Source: an uncultured Paraglaciecola sp.
GTDB lineage: Bacteria > Pseudomonadota > Gammaproteobacteria > Enterobacterales > Alteromonadaceae
DNA: 57,522 bases
Assembly (NCBI RefSeq): GCF_913020055.1
Contig: NZ_CAJWCF010000012.1
Span: 1-57,522, forward strand
Direction: 5' to 3'
Part shown: positions 7,720-18,200 of the stretch, piece by piece
How positions within the stretch are numbered: position 1 is the first letter of the stretch
Layout of the letters: each line of letters begins with the position of its first letter
Notes under the pieces: generated by a model
What the model saw: only the letters and a program-made list of their open reading frames with translations
Databases searched by the model: none
What the model was told of the DNA's origin: nothing
Translations under genes and position numbers: made by a program

Positions 7720-8103
7720 TTATCGAGGTGGTTTAGAACCTGAATTTTGTTCTGCTATCTTCTCTGCCCAAAAACCTTTGACTGAAAAGCCTGATTTTTT
7801 AGCTTTCTTTTTAGCTGGTGCTTTTTTCGCTGCCGCAGGCTTTTTCTCTGCTACAGATTTTTTCTCAGCTGCAGGTTTTTCAACCTCTGCTTTCTTAGGT
7901 TTTGCTGCTGCTTTGGTTTTCTTAGCAGGGCTTGAAGAACCTAGTTCAGCGGTCATTGCTTCTAAATCTGCTAAACGCATATTTTTTCCACCGTCAACAC
8001 TGTACCAGCCACCTTTGGCTTCGATTGCCGGAGCTTTACCATTAGCTGCAGTGTAAGCTTCGGTAAAAGCCGCTATTACTTGCTCTTTATCCAATTTACT
8101 CAT
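7720..8103 (-). CDS. Lys/Ala-rich histone H1-like small basic protein
   Basis: A 127-residue protein in two parts. Residues 1-55 are a compact, mixed-composition domain (EQVIAAFTEAYTAANG...GGWYSVDGGKNMRLADLEAM). Residues 55-110 are low-complexity Lys/Ala/Pro repeats with AAKK, AEKK and APAKK units, like the tail of histone H1 or bacterial AlgP/HctB-type proteins. A tail like this usually binds DNA or RNA without sequence preference. The C-terminal GFWAEKIAEQNSGSKPPR is ordered-looking again. It stands alone, divergent from the NIF3 gene. The name is based on composition only; the N-terminal domain is not recognised. The opposite-strand reading frame is an artefact of the repeats. Confidence 0.6.
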   Translation of the reverse strand: MSKLDKEQVIAAFTEAYTAANGKAPAIEAKGGWYSVDGGKNMRLADLEAMTAELGSSSPAKKTKAAAKPKKAEVEKPAAEKKSVAEKKPAAAKKAPAKKKAKKSGFSVKGFWAEKIAEQNSGSKPPR

Positions 8104-8246
8104 AATCAGGTCTTTGCCTTTAATATGTTTATTTTCAGAATATGGGCGCGTTTTATACCTTTTTTTAATTATAATGTCTAATTTTGCAAAGTTAGTTCTA
8201 TGTTTTTAATGACTAAGTTCTGCACTAGTGTTGTTGAGGAATATTA

Positions 8247-9008
8247 ATGTCAGTATCAAATACCCAATTATTACAGTTACTTAACTCAATATTATTGCCC
8301 GAGAAGGTAAACGATTATTGTCCAAATGGTTTGCAGGTAGAGGGCAAAAAAGAGGTAACTAAAATAGTCACAGGCGTGACTGCGTCTCAAGCTCTAATTG
8401 ATCATGCTGTTTCGATTAATGCCGATGCAATTTTGGTGCACCATGGATACTTTTGGAAAGGAGAGTCGCCATGTATAACCGGTATGAAAAAGAAACGAAT
8501 ACAAGAACTATTGAAGCATGACATTAATCTTTACGCCTACCATTTGCCATTGGATATTCATCCAACACTGGGCAATAACGCTCAACTGGCTAAATTATTG
8601 GGTATTGTTAACGTTTCACCATTAGAAGAAAATAATCCTCAATCAGTAGTGATGCAAGGTAGATTTGACGGAGGTATTAGTCCCATAGAGTTAAGTGAAT
8701 TGTTAAGTACTGTACTTAATAGAACGTCACTTTTGGAGCCAGCAAATAAAACCAAAATTGAAACGGTAGCTTGGTGTACTGGTGGTGGGCAAGGGTACAT
8801 TGAATTGGCCGCTGAGAAAGGAATTGATGCTTACATTACTGGTGAGGTCTCAGAACAAACCATTCATGTTGCACGGGAAATGAATATCCATTTTTATGCT
8901 GCTGGGCATCACGCAACTGAGCGTTATGGGGTAAAAGCCTTAGGTGACTATGTTCAGCAAGAATTAGCGATTGAAGTTGTGTTTGTTGATATCGATAACC
9001 CTGCTTAA
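8247..9008 (+). CDS. NIF3/YbgI-family dinuclear metal protein
   Basis: A 253-residue cytosolic protein of the NIF3 family (E. coli YbgI), forming toroidal hexamers with two metal ions per subunit. Metal ligands are recognisable: the His pair in ILVHHGYFWKGE near residue 65, the Asp of LPLDIH near 101, and the His/Glu of AAGHHATERYG near 220. The family is sometimes called GTP cyclohydrolase 1 type 2 from weak evidence; the real reaction is unsettled. The ATG is preceded by GAGGA at good spacing. cmoM follows after 5 bp, so the two probably form an operon. Confidence 0.9.
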   Translation: MSVSNTQLLQLLNSILLPEKVNDYCPNGLQVEGKKEVTKIVTGVTASQALIDHAVSINADAILVHHGYFWKGESPCITGMKKKRIQELLKHDINLYAYHLPLDIHPTLGNNAQLAKLLGIVNVSPLEENNPQSVVMQGRFDGGISPIELSELLSTVLNRTSLLEPANKTKIETVAWCTGGGQGYIELAAEKGIDAYITGEVSEQTIHVAREMNIHFYAAGHHATERYGVKALGDYVQQELAIEVVFVDIDNPA

Positions 9009-9013
9009 GGCAA

Positions 9014-9787
9014 ATGAAAGAAATGACTATTAATAAGCAAGATCAAAGTTTTGATAAGTTCGCAGATAAGTTTGAAAAAAATATTTATGGTTCCACTAAA
9101 GGACGCTTACGGCATGAATTATTAGTCCATCACTTGCGCGATTATACCTCAGCAGACGTTATGCCATTGAACGTTTTGGATGCAGGTGGTGGTACTGGGG
9201 TAATGACTGAGTTACTTCTCAATTTAGGCCATAGGGTGACGTTATCTGACATTTCTAATGAAGCATTAGCGTTAGCAAAACAGAAGTTAGGTAATAATTC
9301 TAATCTAGATATTCAACATATTGATATTTTGTCGCTAAACTCGGAGAAAAAGTATGACTTGGTCGTTTGTCATGCCGTTCTAGAGTGGTTACAAGATCCG
9401 TTTAAAGTCATAACTAAATTAGTGAGTTTGGTTAAACCCGGTGGACATCTTTCACTCAGTTTTTTCAATTATGATGCCCAGTTGTTTGGCAATATGTTGT
9501 ATGGCAATTTTGACTATGTTGAACAAGGCATGAGGAGTAAAAACATTGTACGCTTAAGCCCGAATAATCCACAAAAACCCAAAGAGATTTTAGCTCAACT
9601 TGAGACATTGCCTATTCAAGTTAGAAAAAAAGCGGGTGTTCGCTGTTTTCACGACTATTTAAAGCAGCCCGAGAAACAAACCAGCGAGTATGAGCAACTC
9701 AAACAGTTAGAAATCGAATATGGCTCGACTGAGCCATATTTATGGTTGGGCAAATATTTTTTAATTATTGCCCAAAAAGAGTTTTAG
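9014..9787 (+). CDS. cmoM: tRNA 5-carboxymethoxyuridine methyltransferase
   Basis: SAM-dependent methyltransferase that converts cmo5U34 to mcmo5U34 in wobble positions of tRNA. The N-terminal signature DKFADKFEKNIYGSTKGRLRHELL is close to E. coli CmoM (formerly SmtA). The class I SAM site is NVLDAGGGTGVMTELL near residue 56, with the DIS acidic end of strand 2 near 80 and VVCHAVLEWLQDP after it. The length of 257 agrees with 261 in E. coli. A second ATG at 9023 (MTINKQDQ) is an equally possible start. It is convergent with the glutathione peroxidase gene, with a 7-bp gap. Confidence 0.9.
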   Translation: MKEMTINKQDQSFDKFADKFEKNIYGSTKGRLRHELLVHHLRDYTSADVMPLNVLDAGGGTGVMTELLLNLGHRVTLSDISNEALALAKQKLGNNSNLDIQHIDILSLNSEKKYDLVVCHAVLEWLQDPFKVITKLVSLVKPGGHLSLSFFNYDAQLFGNMLYGNFDYVEQGMRSKNIVRLSPNNPQKPKEILAQLETLPIQVRKKAGVRCFHDYLKQPEKQTSEYEQLKQLEIEYGSTEPYLWLGKYFLIIAQKEF

Positions 9788-9794
9788 GCTTGAA

Positions 9795-10283
9795 TTATTC
9801 AGCTAGTAATTTTTCGATATCTTTAATCATCTCACTAGGTTTAGTTGTGGAAGCATAACGTTTAGTCACTTTGCCTTGTTTATTCACTAAAAACTTGGTG
9901 AAGTTCCATTTGACACTTTTGCTTCCCATCACCCCAGGGGCCGCTTCTTTCAAATATTTGTAAACTGGGGCAGTGCCTGCACCATTTACTTCAATTTTCT
10001 TAAATAAAGGAAAATTGACATTGAAATTTAAACTACAAAACTCCTGGATCTCAGCATCAGCGCCAGGCTCTTGATGACCGAATTGATCACAAGGAAAACC
10101 CAATACTTCCAGGCCTTGGTCTTTAAATTGTGAATAGGCACTCTGTAAACCTTCATATTGAGGAGTAAAACCACATTTACTGGCTGTGTTCACAATTAAT
10201 AAAACTTTGCCTTGGTAGTCTTCAAAATTTATACTTTCGCCATTATTTAATATGGCATCAAACTGATATATGGTGTCTGACAT
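9795..10283 (-). CDS. glutathione peroxidase family (thiol peroxidase, BtuE-like)
   Basis: A 162-residue thioredoxin-fold peroxidase that reduces hydrogen peroxide and lipid hydroperoxides. The peroxidatic residue is Cys37 in NTASKCGFTPQYEGLQ (cysteine, not selenocysteine). The second motif GFPCDQFGHQEPG gives Cys65 as the likely resolving cysteine; the usual Asn in the middle is Asp here. The WNFTKFLV motif supplies the tetrad Trp and Asn. Bacterial members of this size mostly use thioredoxin rather than glutathione. No signal peptide, so cytosolic. Single-gene unit. Confidence 0.93.
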   Translation of the reverse strand: MSDTIYQFDAILNNGESINFEDYQGKVLLIVNTASKCGFTPQYEGLQSAYSQFKDQGLEVLGFPCDQFGHQEPGADAEIQEFCSLNFNVNFPLFKKIEVNGAGTAPVYKYLKEAAPGVMGSKSVKWNFTKFLVNKQGKVTKRYASTTKPSEMIKDIEKLLAE

Positions 10284-10395
10284 AACATTCTCTTTAAAAC
10301 AACGTGTGAGTGTATATTGTCATTATCTAGTCACGTTTCAACTATTTAAAGTGAATAATTTCAAATTAACATGAGCTTAAATTAAGGATAGTAAA

Positions 10396-11265
10396 TTGGC
10401 ACAAAAAATAGCATTTATTGGTTTAGGAGTAATGGGTTATCCGATGGCGGGACACTGTCAAAAAGCAGGCCATAAAGTGACAGTGTTTAACCGAACGACA
10501 CAAAAGGCCAACGCTTGGGCCGACGAATTTTCTGGCGATATGGCGTTAACCCCTAAACTTGCAGCAAGACAAGCGAATGTGATTTTGTTATGTGTTGGCA
10601 ACGATGATGATTTACGTTCTGTTATGTTAGGAGAACATGGAGTGTTAGCCGGGGTTAATTCTGGGGACATCATAGTTGACCATACTACTGCATCAGCAGA
10701 AGTGGCTAGAGAGATGGCCTTGCTATGTGAAAAGATTGGAGTGGGGTTTTTAGATGCACCTGTATCAGGTGGTCAAGCAGGCGCTGAGAATGGCCAATTG
10801 ACAGTGATGTTGGGCGGAGGTCAAACACATTATGACATCGTTGAACCAGTTATAAATTGTTATGCAAAATTTAGCCAGTTGCTAGGGGATGTTGGAAGTG
10901 GCCAATTAGCAAAAATGATGAACCAAATTTGTATCGCGGGCACAGTACAAGGCTTAGCGGAAGCAATTAGTTTTGGACAAAATGCTGGTTTAGATTGTCA
11001 TGCTGTTATTGATGTTATTTCAAAAGGGGCTGCCCAGTCTTGGCAAATGGAAAATCGTTTTGACACTATGTTAGCGGGTAAGTTTGATTTTGGATTTGCT
11101 GTTGATTGGATGCGTAAAGACCTAGATATTGCCTTAAATGAAGCAAAAAGAAATGGCTCTACGTTGCCGTTAACCGCTTTAGTGGATCAGTTTTATGCTG
11201 ACGTACAGAAAAGCGGAGGAGGACGTTGGGATACCTCTAGTCTGTTAACTAGGTTGAAGAAATAA
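10396..11265 (+). CDS. NAD(P)-dependent beta-hydroxyacid dehydrogenase (3-hydroxyisobutyrate dehydrogenase family)
   Basis: A 289-residue two-domain oxidoreductase. Its Rossmann motif is IGLGVMGYPMAGHCQKAGH at residues 8-26; the substrate-binding signature is DAPVSGGQAGAENGQLTVM near 120; the catalytic lysine is in GQLAKMMNQ near 174. The substrate is not fixed by sequence: tartronate semialdehyde, 3-hydroxyisobutyrate and succinic semialdehyde (GLYR type) are all possible. The gene starts with TTG, supported by AAGGA seven bases upstream and by the fact that the Rossmann fold begins at once after it. Monocistronic; convergent with the FapA-like gene. Confidence 0.88.
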   Translation: MAQKIAFIGLGVMGYPMAGHCQKAGHKVTVFNRTTQKANAWADEFSGDMALTPKLAARQANVILLCVGNDDDLRSVMLGEHGVLAGVNSGDIIVDHTTASAEVAREMALLCEKIGVGFLDAPVSGGQAGAENGQLTVMLGGGQTHYDIVEPVINCYAKFSQLLGDVGSGQLAKMMNQICIAGTVQGLAEAISFGQNAGLDCHAVIDVISKGAAQSWQMENRFDTMLAGKFDFGFAVDWMRKDLDIALNEAKRNGSTLPLTALVDQFYADVQKSGGGRWDTSSLLTRLKK

Positions 11266-11289
11266 CTTAATTAAATACTAGGTTGATAA

Positions 11290-12945
11290 TTACATCAGTG
11301 GTTCGAAATGCCACTGATGTCCATGAAAACAAATTTTTGCTCGATCGTATTCTCTTTCCGCTCGCCAAGTACGGTTATTCAGTTTAACTACTACGCCAGG
11401 GTAGACGCGTTTGTTAGCGATGAGCTGGATGTCTTCTTGGTATTTATCTTTGCTCCTTTGCATTTCTTTAGCTTTGCTTTCAAGCCATTGCAGTAACTGT
11501 GTTTCGTTTTGAAACAATTGATTAGCTTCGTCAACGCGTCCCTGCATATCTTGTGGGATGAATTTAGAATTGATGATATTCATACGCTCAAAATGTCTGG
11601 TGTTATTTTGTTTTATTTGTTTAAAAAGTTCGTCTAGCGTGTCTTTACGCTCTAATAAAGTATTAAAACCTTCACTGAAATCAACACTCAAGTTACTACC
11701 AGAAACTGCACCTAAGGTGCCTGCAGTGACTTGATCTTGGCATTTAATCATACAAGCAAAGATGTTCCCATTCGGTTTATCTATAGCGCCGACAGTCACT
11801 TTCCCTCGACAATTAATACGGCTATAGGCGAGTTGTCTTCCAACCGTGACACTACCATTACAATTAATATCCAAGCCTTGACCGTGTTGCACGTGCACAC
11901 TGCCTTTACAGGTTAAACTAGTGCTATATTCAGTGGCACTATCATTAACTTTACCCATTGCACCTTCTGTAATGATGATATCTCCACCTGCATGGATAGT
12001 GGCAGACTCAACGAAACCATTTACAGTGACATCACCAGTGGCATGAATTTCCATTTTTTCGGTTACGTCACCATTAACTAAGACAGACCCATCATAATTA
12101 ACATTGCCACTACCTACATTCACACCTTTACATGTAAATATGTTGTCAACCCACATTTTTTGATCTTTAAATTTGGGCATGCCAGTGATTTCTGCAACTA
12201 ATAAATTTTCATCGCTATCACTTATAACTGTGCCATCGCCAGGTCTAAATTTGATCCACTCACCTGCTTTAGCACTGATAACTTCTCCGCCGACTGTAAA
12301 TCCACTTCTGCCCTCAGTTGGCGGCATTCTACGTAAAAGTTCTGTGCCTTTTTGAACACATATAATTGCCCCCAAATTACGCATATCAACCCGTGCGGTT
12401 CCCATAGTTTGCGGTTTTAGAATTCTATCTAAGGCGTTCTGTACCAGAGGTTTCAATTTGGAGGATTTTCCGACTCTAGGTGGCAAGCCTTTAGCGATCA
12501 TTTCTTCAAAAATTTCACCTGGCTGTGCATTTGCACATTGTTTAACTAATGATTTTAAACGCTTATTGCTGATCCCACGTTTTATACCAGACGAGTCTAA
12601 TTCTATACGTAAGGATTTGAGTGAGGGGAGTTTTCCTGCAAAACCAGTTGTTATGGTCATGTAAGCAGATAGTTGATCTTCCACGATTCTACACTTTACT
12701 TGGGAGTCCCTACGTTCGCCGATTCGATGTTCAATGACAGCCGAGACATTATCTTTTTCTGCAGATTTATAAGTACTAATTGCATCAATTATATTTTCAT
12801 CAAATATAAAGAAATGTTTATACTCACTTTTTTGAATAAGTTCATGAATAGCGCTCGTCTCAATCTTCTTTTGCACAAGATCGGGAGTAATATTTAAATC
12901 TAAATATTGGTCTGTGACATCTACTTCTACCGTTATACCAAGCAT
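11290..12945 (-). CDS. FapA family protein (DUF342)
   Basis: A 551-residue cytosolic protein with three visible regions. The N-terminal part ends in a block like LPPRVGKSSKLKPLVQNAL. The central region from about 270 to 420 has repeated strands of the form GSVLVNGDVTEKMEIHATGDVTVNGFVESATIHAGGDI, a right-handed beta-helix built from DUF342 repeats. A C-terminal coiled coil follows (430-510). This is the FapA (flagellar assembly protein A) layout. In Vibrio a FapA protein affects polar flagellum assembly, but here no flagellar gene is near, so its task is unproved. The ATG has AAGG upstream. Confidence 0.88.
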   Translation of the reverse strand: MLGITVEVDVTDQYLDLNITPDLVQKKIETSAIHELIQKSEYKHFFIFDENIIDAISTYKSAEKDNVSAVIEHRIGERRDSQVKCRIVEDQLSAYMTITTGFAGKLPSLKSLRIELDSSGIKRGISNKRLKSLVKQCANAQPGEIFEEMIAKGLPPRVGKSSKLKPLVQNALDRILKPQTMGTARVDMRNLGAIICVQKGTELLRRMPPTEGRSGFTVGGEVISAKAGEWIKFRPGDGTVISDSDENLLVAEITGMPKFKDQKMWVDNIFTCKGVNVGSGNVNYDGSVLVNGDVTEKMEIHATGDVTVNGFVESATIHAGGDIIITEGAMGKVNDSATEYSTSLTCKGSVHVQHGQGLDINCNGSVTVGRQLAYSRINCRGKVTVGAIDKPNGNIFACMIKCQDQVTAGTLGAVSGSNLSVDFSEGFNTLLERKDTLDELFKQIKQNNTRHFERMNIINSKFIPQDMQGRVDEANQLFQNETQLLQWLESKAKEMQRSKDKYQEDIQLIANKRVYPGVVVKLNNRTWRAEREYDRAKICFHGHQWHFEPLM

Positions 12946-13127
12946 TCAATCGCCTTTGATTATTACGCCACATACTTAAACGTGGATTTATGTCTGACTA
13001 GCAAATTACTATTTTGTATCGGTTTGTATCGGCTAATCACTAACTTACATTAATAGTTGCACTTCTTAAACACACTTAATTTAAAATTTTAGGGCTAAGC
13101 TAACAATACGTGCGACTCATGGACTGT

Positions 13128-14558
13128 TTATAAGCTTTGTGAATAATTATATAGCGCTTTCAGTATTGCCAGTTTATCTGGGTAACGCGCATATTCAGTA
13201 CTTAATTGTTCGAGTTGCATCAGAAACTCTGGCATTTTAATACTGGCAGACGATTCATCATCAAAAAACTTAAAATGTCGATAACGTTGCCACCTTTCTA
13301 TTTCTTGAGCTGATAAGGACTGAGGCACATTCCGAGCGCGGTACCTAAATAATAGAGTGTTTAACCGCTCATCTTCAAAGGGTAAAGACAGCTCTGTCAA
13401 ACTTTGTACGTCAGCCCCAATAACTTGATTCATTAACTCTTTATCAGAAGACGAAAAGAAACCTCCTGAATACAGAGCATGTTCAGGATCTAGAGGTGCG
13501 TGATCCTGGGTTTGAGTGTAAACCTCTTGTAATTTCTCTAAGTTATTTACGTTAGCCTTTATTTTCTGCAAATTTTGTAGGCAAATTTTCCTATCAATTC
13601 CTAAGCGTTCGGCGTTTTCACTACTAAGTGTTTTAGCAGGTGCCAATACTGGGCATTTATTAATATGTAGAAGTTTAATGGGTAATCGCTGTTCACCTTC
13701 TTCTAACATGGCATTGGGTGTATACAGTTTTTCCCTTATTTCTTCAACTGTGAGTGTAAAAAGTGGAGTTGGATCTAACGCCAAATTAAGCACAATCACT
13801 GCATTTTTATTGGTTGGATGCATTCCTATCGGCACTATCCAAGTGCAGCAACCGTGAATAGAAGGAATTTTTGAGGATACGTGTACTAATGGTGTTAATT
13901 GCTCACAATCAATGTGCTCGAGTACTTTTCTTTTATTGCGTAATTTAAACAAATAATCAAAAAGTTTGGGTTGGCGCTCCTTAATCAACTTAGCTACTGC
14001 AATTGTGGCATATACATCAGACATCGCATCATGGGCATCTTGATGCTGAATATCGTTAGCTTGTGTTAAATCTTGTAATTTAAAGCTAGGTAAACCTTCC
14101 TCATTCAGCGGCCAATTTATGCCTTCAGGTCTAAGGGCATAACAAGCTCTGGCTAAATCAATTATGTCCCAGCGGCTATTGCCATGTTGCCATTCTCTTG
14201 CATAGGGGTCATAGAAATTTCGATATAATGTGTAGCGAGTAATTTCATCATCAAAGCGAATGCTGTTGAATCCAGCCACACATGTGTTGGGCTGTGAAAA
14301 CTCATTAAGGACTTTAGCGATAAAATCTCTTTCTGGCATTCCCTCTTTTAAAGAGCGCTGTGGAGTGATCCCAGTGACTAAACAAGCTTGAGGAACGGGT
14401 AGGCAATCATTAGCGATTTGGCTAAAAATCATCATAGGTTCGCTGATAATGTTCAAGTCTAAATCGGTGCGGATACCGGCAAACTGGCACGGAAAATCTT
14501 TTTGCGGATTTGCTCCCCAAGTTTCATAATCGTGCCAATAAATACTTGCTGAATTCAC
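13128..14558 (-). CDS. sbcB: exodeoxyribonuclease I
   Basis: 3'-to-5' single-strand DNA exonuclease used in recombination and mismatch repair. DEDD-type motifs: Exo I as HDYETWG close to the N-terminus, Exo II as AGFNSIRFDDEITRYTLYRNFYDPY near 115, Exo III as HDAMSDVYATIAV near 180; the SH3-like and C-terminal helical parts fill the rest. About 476 residues, like E. coli ExoI (475). The start is ambiguous: a GTG at 14558 has GGAAGGA at ideal distance, while an ATG at 14573 would add five residues but has no ribosome site and would overlap that sequence. I chose GTG. Confidence 0.93.
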   Translation of the reverse strand: MNSASIYWHDYETWGANPQKDFPCQFAGIRTDLDLNIISEPMMIFSQIANDCLPVPQACLVTGITPQRSLKEGMPERDFIAKVLNEFSQPNTCVAGFNSIRFDDEITRYTLYRNFYDPYAREWQHGNSRWDIIDLARACYALRPEGINWPLNEEGLPSFKLQDLTQANDIQHQDAHDAMSDVYATIAVAKLIKERQPKLFDYLFKLRNKRKVLEHIDCEQLTPLVHVSSKIPSIHGCCTWIVPIGMHPTNKNAVIVLNLALDPTPLFTLTVEEIREKLYTPNAMLEEGEQRLPIKLLHINKCPVLAPAKTLSSENAERLGIDRKICLQNLQKIKANVNNLEKLQEVYTQTQDHAPLDPEHALYSGGFFSSSDKELMNQVIGADVQSLTELSLPFEDERLNTLLFRYRARNVPQSLSAQEIERWQRYRHFKFFDDESSASIKMPEFLMQLEQLSTEYARYPDKLAILKALYNYSQSL

Positions 14559-14760
14559 GCTGCTTCCTTCCATAAGATGTTCTGATAATTACAAATTAGA
14601 TGAACTTGCCTGTTTTAGGGACCCAAAAATAGCAATCTGCTCGTAATACTTATTACAATAGATTAATCTAAATTAAAATTATTAGGCATTGTTAAGACTT
14701 AAGTCTATCTTTATCTGAGACGATATAGAATTATAATTATTAGAAAACCAAGGAGTTACA

Positions 14761-15186
14761 GTGGAATCTCTAAAAGTTAGCGACCATATGAATCACAGAC
14801 CAGTCACCTTTACTAGTAATATGCCAGTGGCTGAAGCCGTGGAGCGATTATTAGAAGGTAAACAAACCGGTGGTCCGGTTATTGATACTCATAATAAAGT
14901 CGTAGGTTTCTTATCAGAACAAGACTGCTTAGTACAAATGATTGAGTCTAGTTATTACAGAGAGCAAGTGGCACTCGTCAAAGATATTATGAGAACTGAA
15001 GTGTTAGCCATCAAACCCTATACTTCAGTAATTGAGTTGGCGCAACAAATGACGACTGCTAAACCTAAAGTGTATCCAGTTGTGGATGACGACGGTTATT
15101 TGCTCGGTACTATCAATCGTTCAAACTTATTGCATGCAATAGATCTTCAACTACGTGATGGTTACAAAACACAAGCAGGTAAATAA
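14761..15186 (+). CDS. tandem CBS-domain protein
   Basis: A 141-residue cytosolic protein made almost wholly of two CBS domains (about 8-62 and 72-130), which pair to form an adenosine-nucleotide binding module. Typical motifs: DHMNHRPVTFTSNMPVAEAVERL and DIMRTEVLAIKPYTSVIELAQQM, each followed by the VVGFLSEQD / LLGTINRSN turn. No effector domain is attached, so it must act on a partner. The GTG start has AAGGAG six bases upstream. hrpA follows after 102 bp and could be co-transcribed, but nothing proves a link. Confidence 0.9.
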   Translation: MESLKVSDHMNHRPVTFTSNMPVAEAVERLLEGKQTGGPVIDTHNKVVGFLSEQDCLVQMIESSYYREQVALVKDIMRTEVLAIKPYTSVIELAQQMTTAKPKVYPVVDDDGYLLGTINRSNLLHAIDLQLRDGYKTQAGK

Positions 15187-15288
15187 AGGCTTGTTGAGTA
15201 TGATTTGTGTTGAATAACACTGGTATTTGCTCGGTGCATCTTCTAGGATCCTTGGTTCGATTTTATAGATGCAATAGAGCAGCCGTTT

Positions 15289-18200
15289 TTGTCACCAGAA
15301 AAACCCATTCCAGAAATTAGCGTAAAACAACTTTCCAGTGATATCGCCACCTGTATGTCTAAAGATAAATTTAGACTTATCTCCCGGCTGCGAAAAATTC
15401 CTAGTCTTTCCTCTGATAAAAAAGTGGCTTTTTTAGGTAAATTACAAAGTGATATCGCTAAATCTACTCAGACTTTTCTTTTAAGACAATCTCAAGTTCC
15501 AGAGATTGATTATCCTGCTCTACCTGTATCTGAAAGAAAAGATGAAATTGCTGAGGCAATTAGCAACAATCAAGTGGTTATTATTGCAGGTGAAACTGGC
15601 TCAGGTAAAACCACACAGATCCCTAAAATATGTTTAGAGCTAGGACGAGGTATTGGTGGATTGATTGGCCATACTCAACCAAGGCGTTTGGCGGCAAGGA
15701 CTGTAGCCAACCGTATAGCCGAAGAGTTAAAAAGTCCGCTAGGTCAAACTGTTGGGTTTAAAATCAGATTTTCAGACCAAGTTTCAGATAACACTTACAT
15801 TAAATTGATGACAGACGGTATTTTGTTGGCAGAGATCCAACAAGATAAATTTTTGAGTCAATACGACACTATCATCATAGATGAGGCTCACGAACGTAGT
15901 CTAAATATAGATTTTATTTTGGGTTATTTAAAACAACTATTACCCAGGCGCCCAGAACTTAAACTAATCATTACTTCAGCCACTATTGATCCACTGCGTT
16001 TTTCTAAACACTTTAACGATGCTCCAGTGATTGAGGTGAGTGGCAGAGCTTATCCTGTGGAAATGCGCTATCGAGAGATTGAAAGCAACGATTATGATCA
16101 GACTCAGGGCATTATCGAGGCCGTTAATGAACTGATGGCGGAACCTAACGGTGATATTCTGGTTTTTCTCAGTGGTGAGCGAGAAATTCGTGATACGGCA
16201 GATGTGTTAAACAAACAAAAATATCGGCATACAGAAGTTTTGCCCTTGTATGCAAGGTTAAGTAACAGCGAACAAAATAAAGTGTTTTCTGCATATTCTG
16301 CCAGGCGAATTGTTCTCGCCACTAATGTAGCCGAAACGTCATTGACAGTACCGGGAATTAAGTACGTTATCGACCCAGGCACTGCGCGAATATCTCGCTA
16401 CAGTGTGCGCAGCAAAGTGCAACGTTTGCCTATTGAAGCTATTTCGCAAGCATCAGCCAATCAAAGGGCAGGGCGCTGTGGTCGTGTCTCTAACGGCATT
16501 TGTATTCGTCTATATTCCGAAGATGATTATTTATCTAGAGATGTATTTACTGATCCGGAGATATTACGCACCAATTTGGCGTCTGTTATTTTGCAAATGA
16601 TGTCGTTGGGGCTGGGTAAAGTCGATGATTTCCCTTTTGTGCAACCCCCAGATTCCAGAAGTATCAATGATGGTTTTAAACTGCTTGAAGAATTAGGTGC
16701 GATCGATAATAAACTTGGTCGCCAAGGGTTAACCCATCAAGGTAGACAACTCGCTCGATTACCGATCGATCCTAGATATGCACGAATGGTAGTTGAAGCG
16801 GCTAAACAAAATTGTCTAAGTGAAGTGCTAATTATTGCTGCTGGTTTAAGTATTCAAGATCCTAAAGAACGTCCACAAGACAAAAAGCAACAAGCCGACC
16901 AAATGCATGAGGATTTTACTAATAAAGAGTCAGATTTTCTCGGGTACTTTCAGTTATGGCAGGGCTTTAAAGAACAACAACAAGCTTTATCATCAAGCCA
17001 ATTACGCAATTGGTGTAAAAAGCATTTCATCAATTTCATGCGAATGCGTGAATGGCAAGATATCGTCAGCCAACTAAAAAAATCAGTGGCAGAGTTGGGT
17101 TTTGGTATTTCTTCACAGCAAGCAGAATACCAAGCTATTCACCAAGCAATCGCTTCAGGATTGTTATCCCATTTAGGTAATAAAGATAAAGATCGTGAAT
17201 ATTTAGGAGCACGTAATAGTCGCTTTATGATCTTTCCAGGATCAGGATTAGCTAAATCCCAACCTAAGTGGACAATGGTCGCTGAGTTAGTTGAAACCGC
17301 GCATTTATTTGGTCGGGTAGCGGCTAAAATTGAACCTGAATGGATTGAACCATTAGCTTCGCACCTAATTAAAACTGAATATTCAGAGCCACATTGGTCG
17401 AAGAAACAAGGTGTAGTACAAGCCTTTGAGAAAGTCAGTTTGTATGGACTAGTGCTCGTTAACCAAAGACGAAAAAACTATAGTCAAATTGATCCTGAGG
17501 TAAGCAGAGATATATTCGTACGCGAAGCGTTAGTGAATATGGAAACCAAATTAAATTTTGCCTTTTTGTCACTTAATCAAAAACTGATAGAAGGCATTGA
17601 AGATCTAGAAGATAAAAGTCGTAGGCGAGACTTACTGGTAGATGAAGATACGTTAGTTAATTTCTACTCAGAGAAAATTCCAAGTCATATATGCTCGGAA
17701 GTTAATTTTAAGAAATGGTGGAAAAAGCAGTCTGTAGAAAATTCAAACATTCTTAATTTTGACCCAGAAGTTTTACTTAAAAAAGATACCCAACACATAG
17801 ATGCGTTATCGTTCCCTGAGACTTTTAGGCAAAACAATCTTACCTTAGGGCTGGATTATCATTTTGATCCAAAGGATGAAGATGATGGTGTGAGTTTGAT
17901 GGTGCCTTTGGCGTTACTTAATCAAGTTACAACTGTTGGGTTAGATTGGCTTATTCCGGGATTACGGCATGAACTTATAGTGGCCCTGATCAAAGCTTTA
18001 CCAAAATCCCTAAGGCGAAACTTTGTGCCAGCCCCAAGTTACGCAGATGCCTGTTTATCTGATATGCAACAAGTGGATAAGCAAGGTAATCCAATTGAAT
18101 TTTTAACTGCATTGTCTTTAAAATTAAAACGTATGACGGGCCGTGAACTGGAAAGAACAGAGTGGCAACTAGATAAATTGCCAAAACATTTAAAGTTTAA

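Noticed and set aside
7697-8056. Plus-strand 119-codon frame rich in Ala and Phe
   Set aside because: Exact antisense of the Lys/Ala-rich gene; the composition is a shadow of its AAG/GCT repeats, and it starts inside the terminator.
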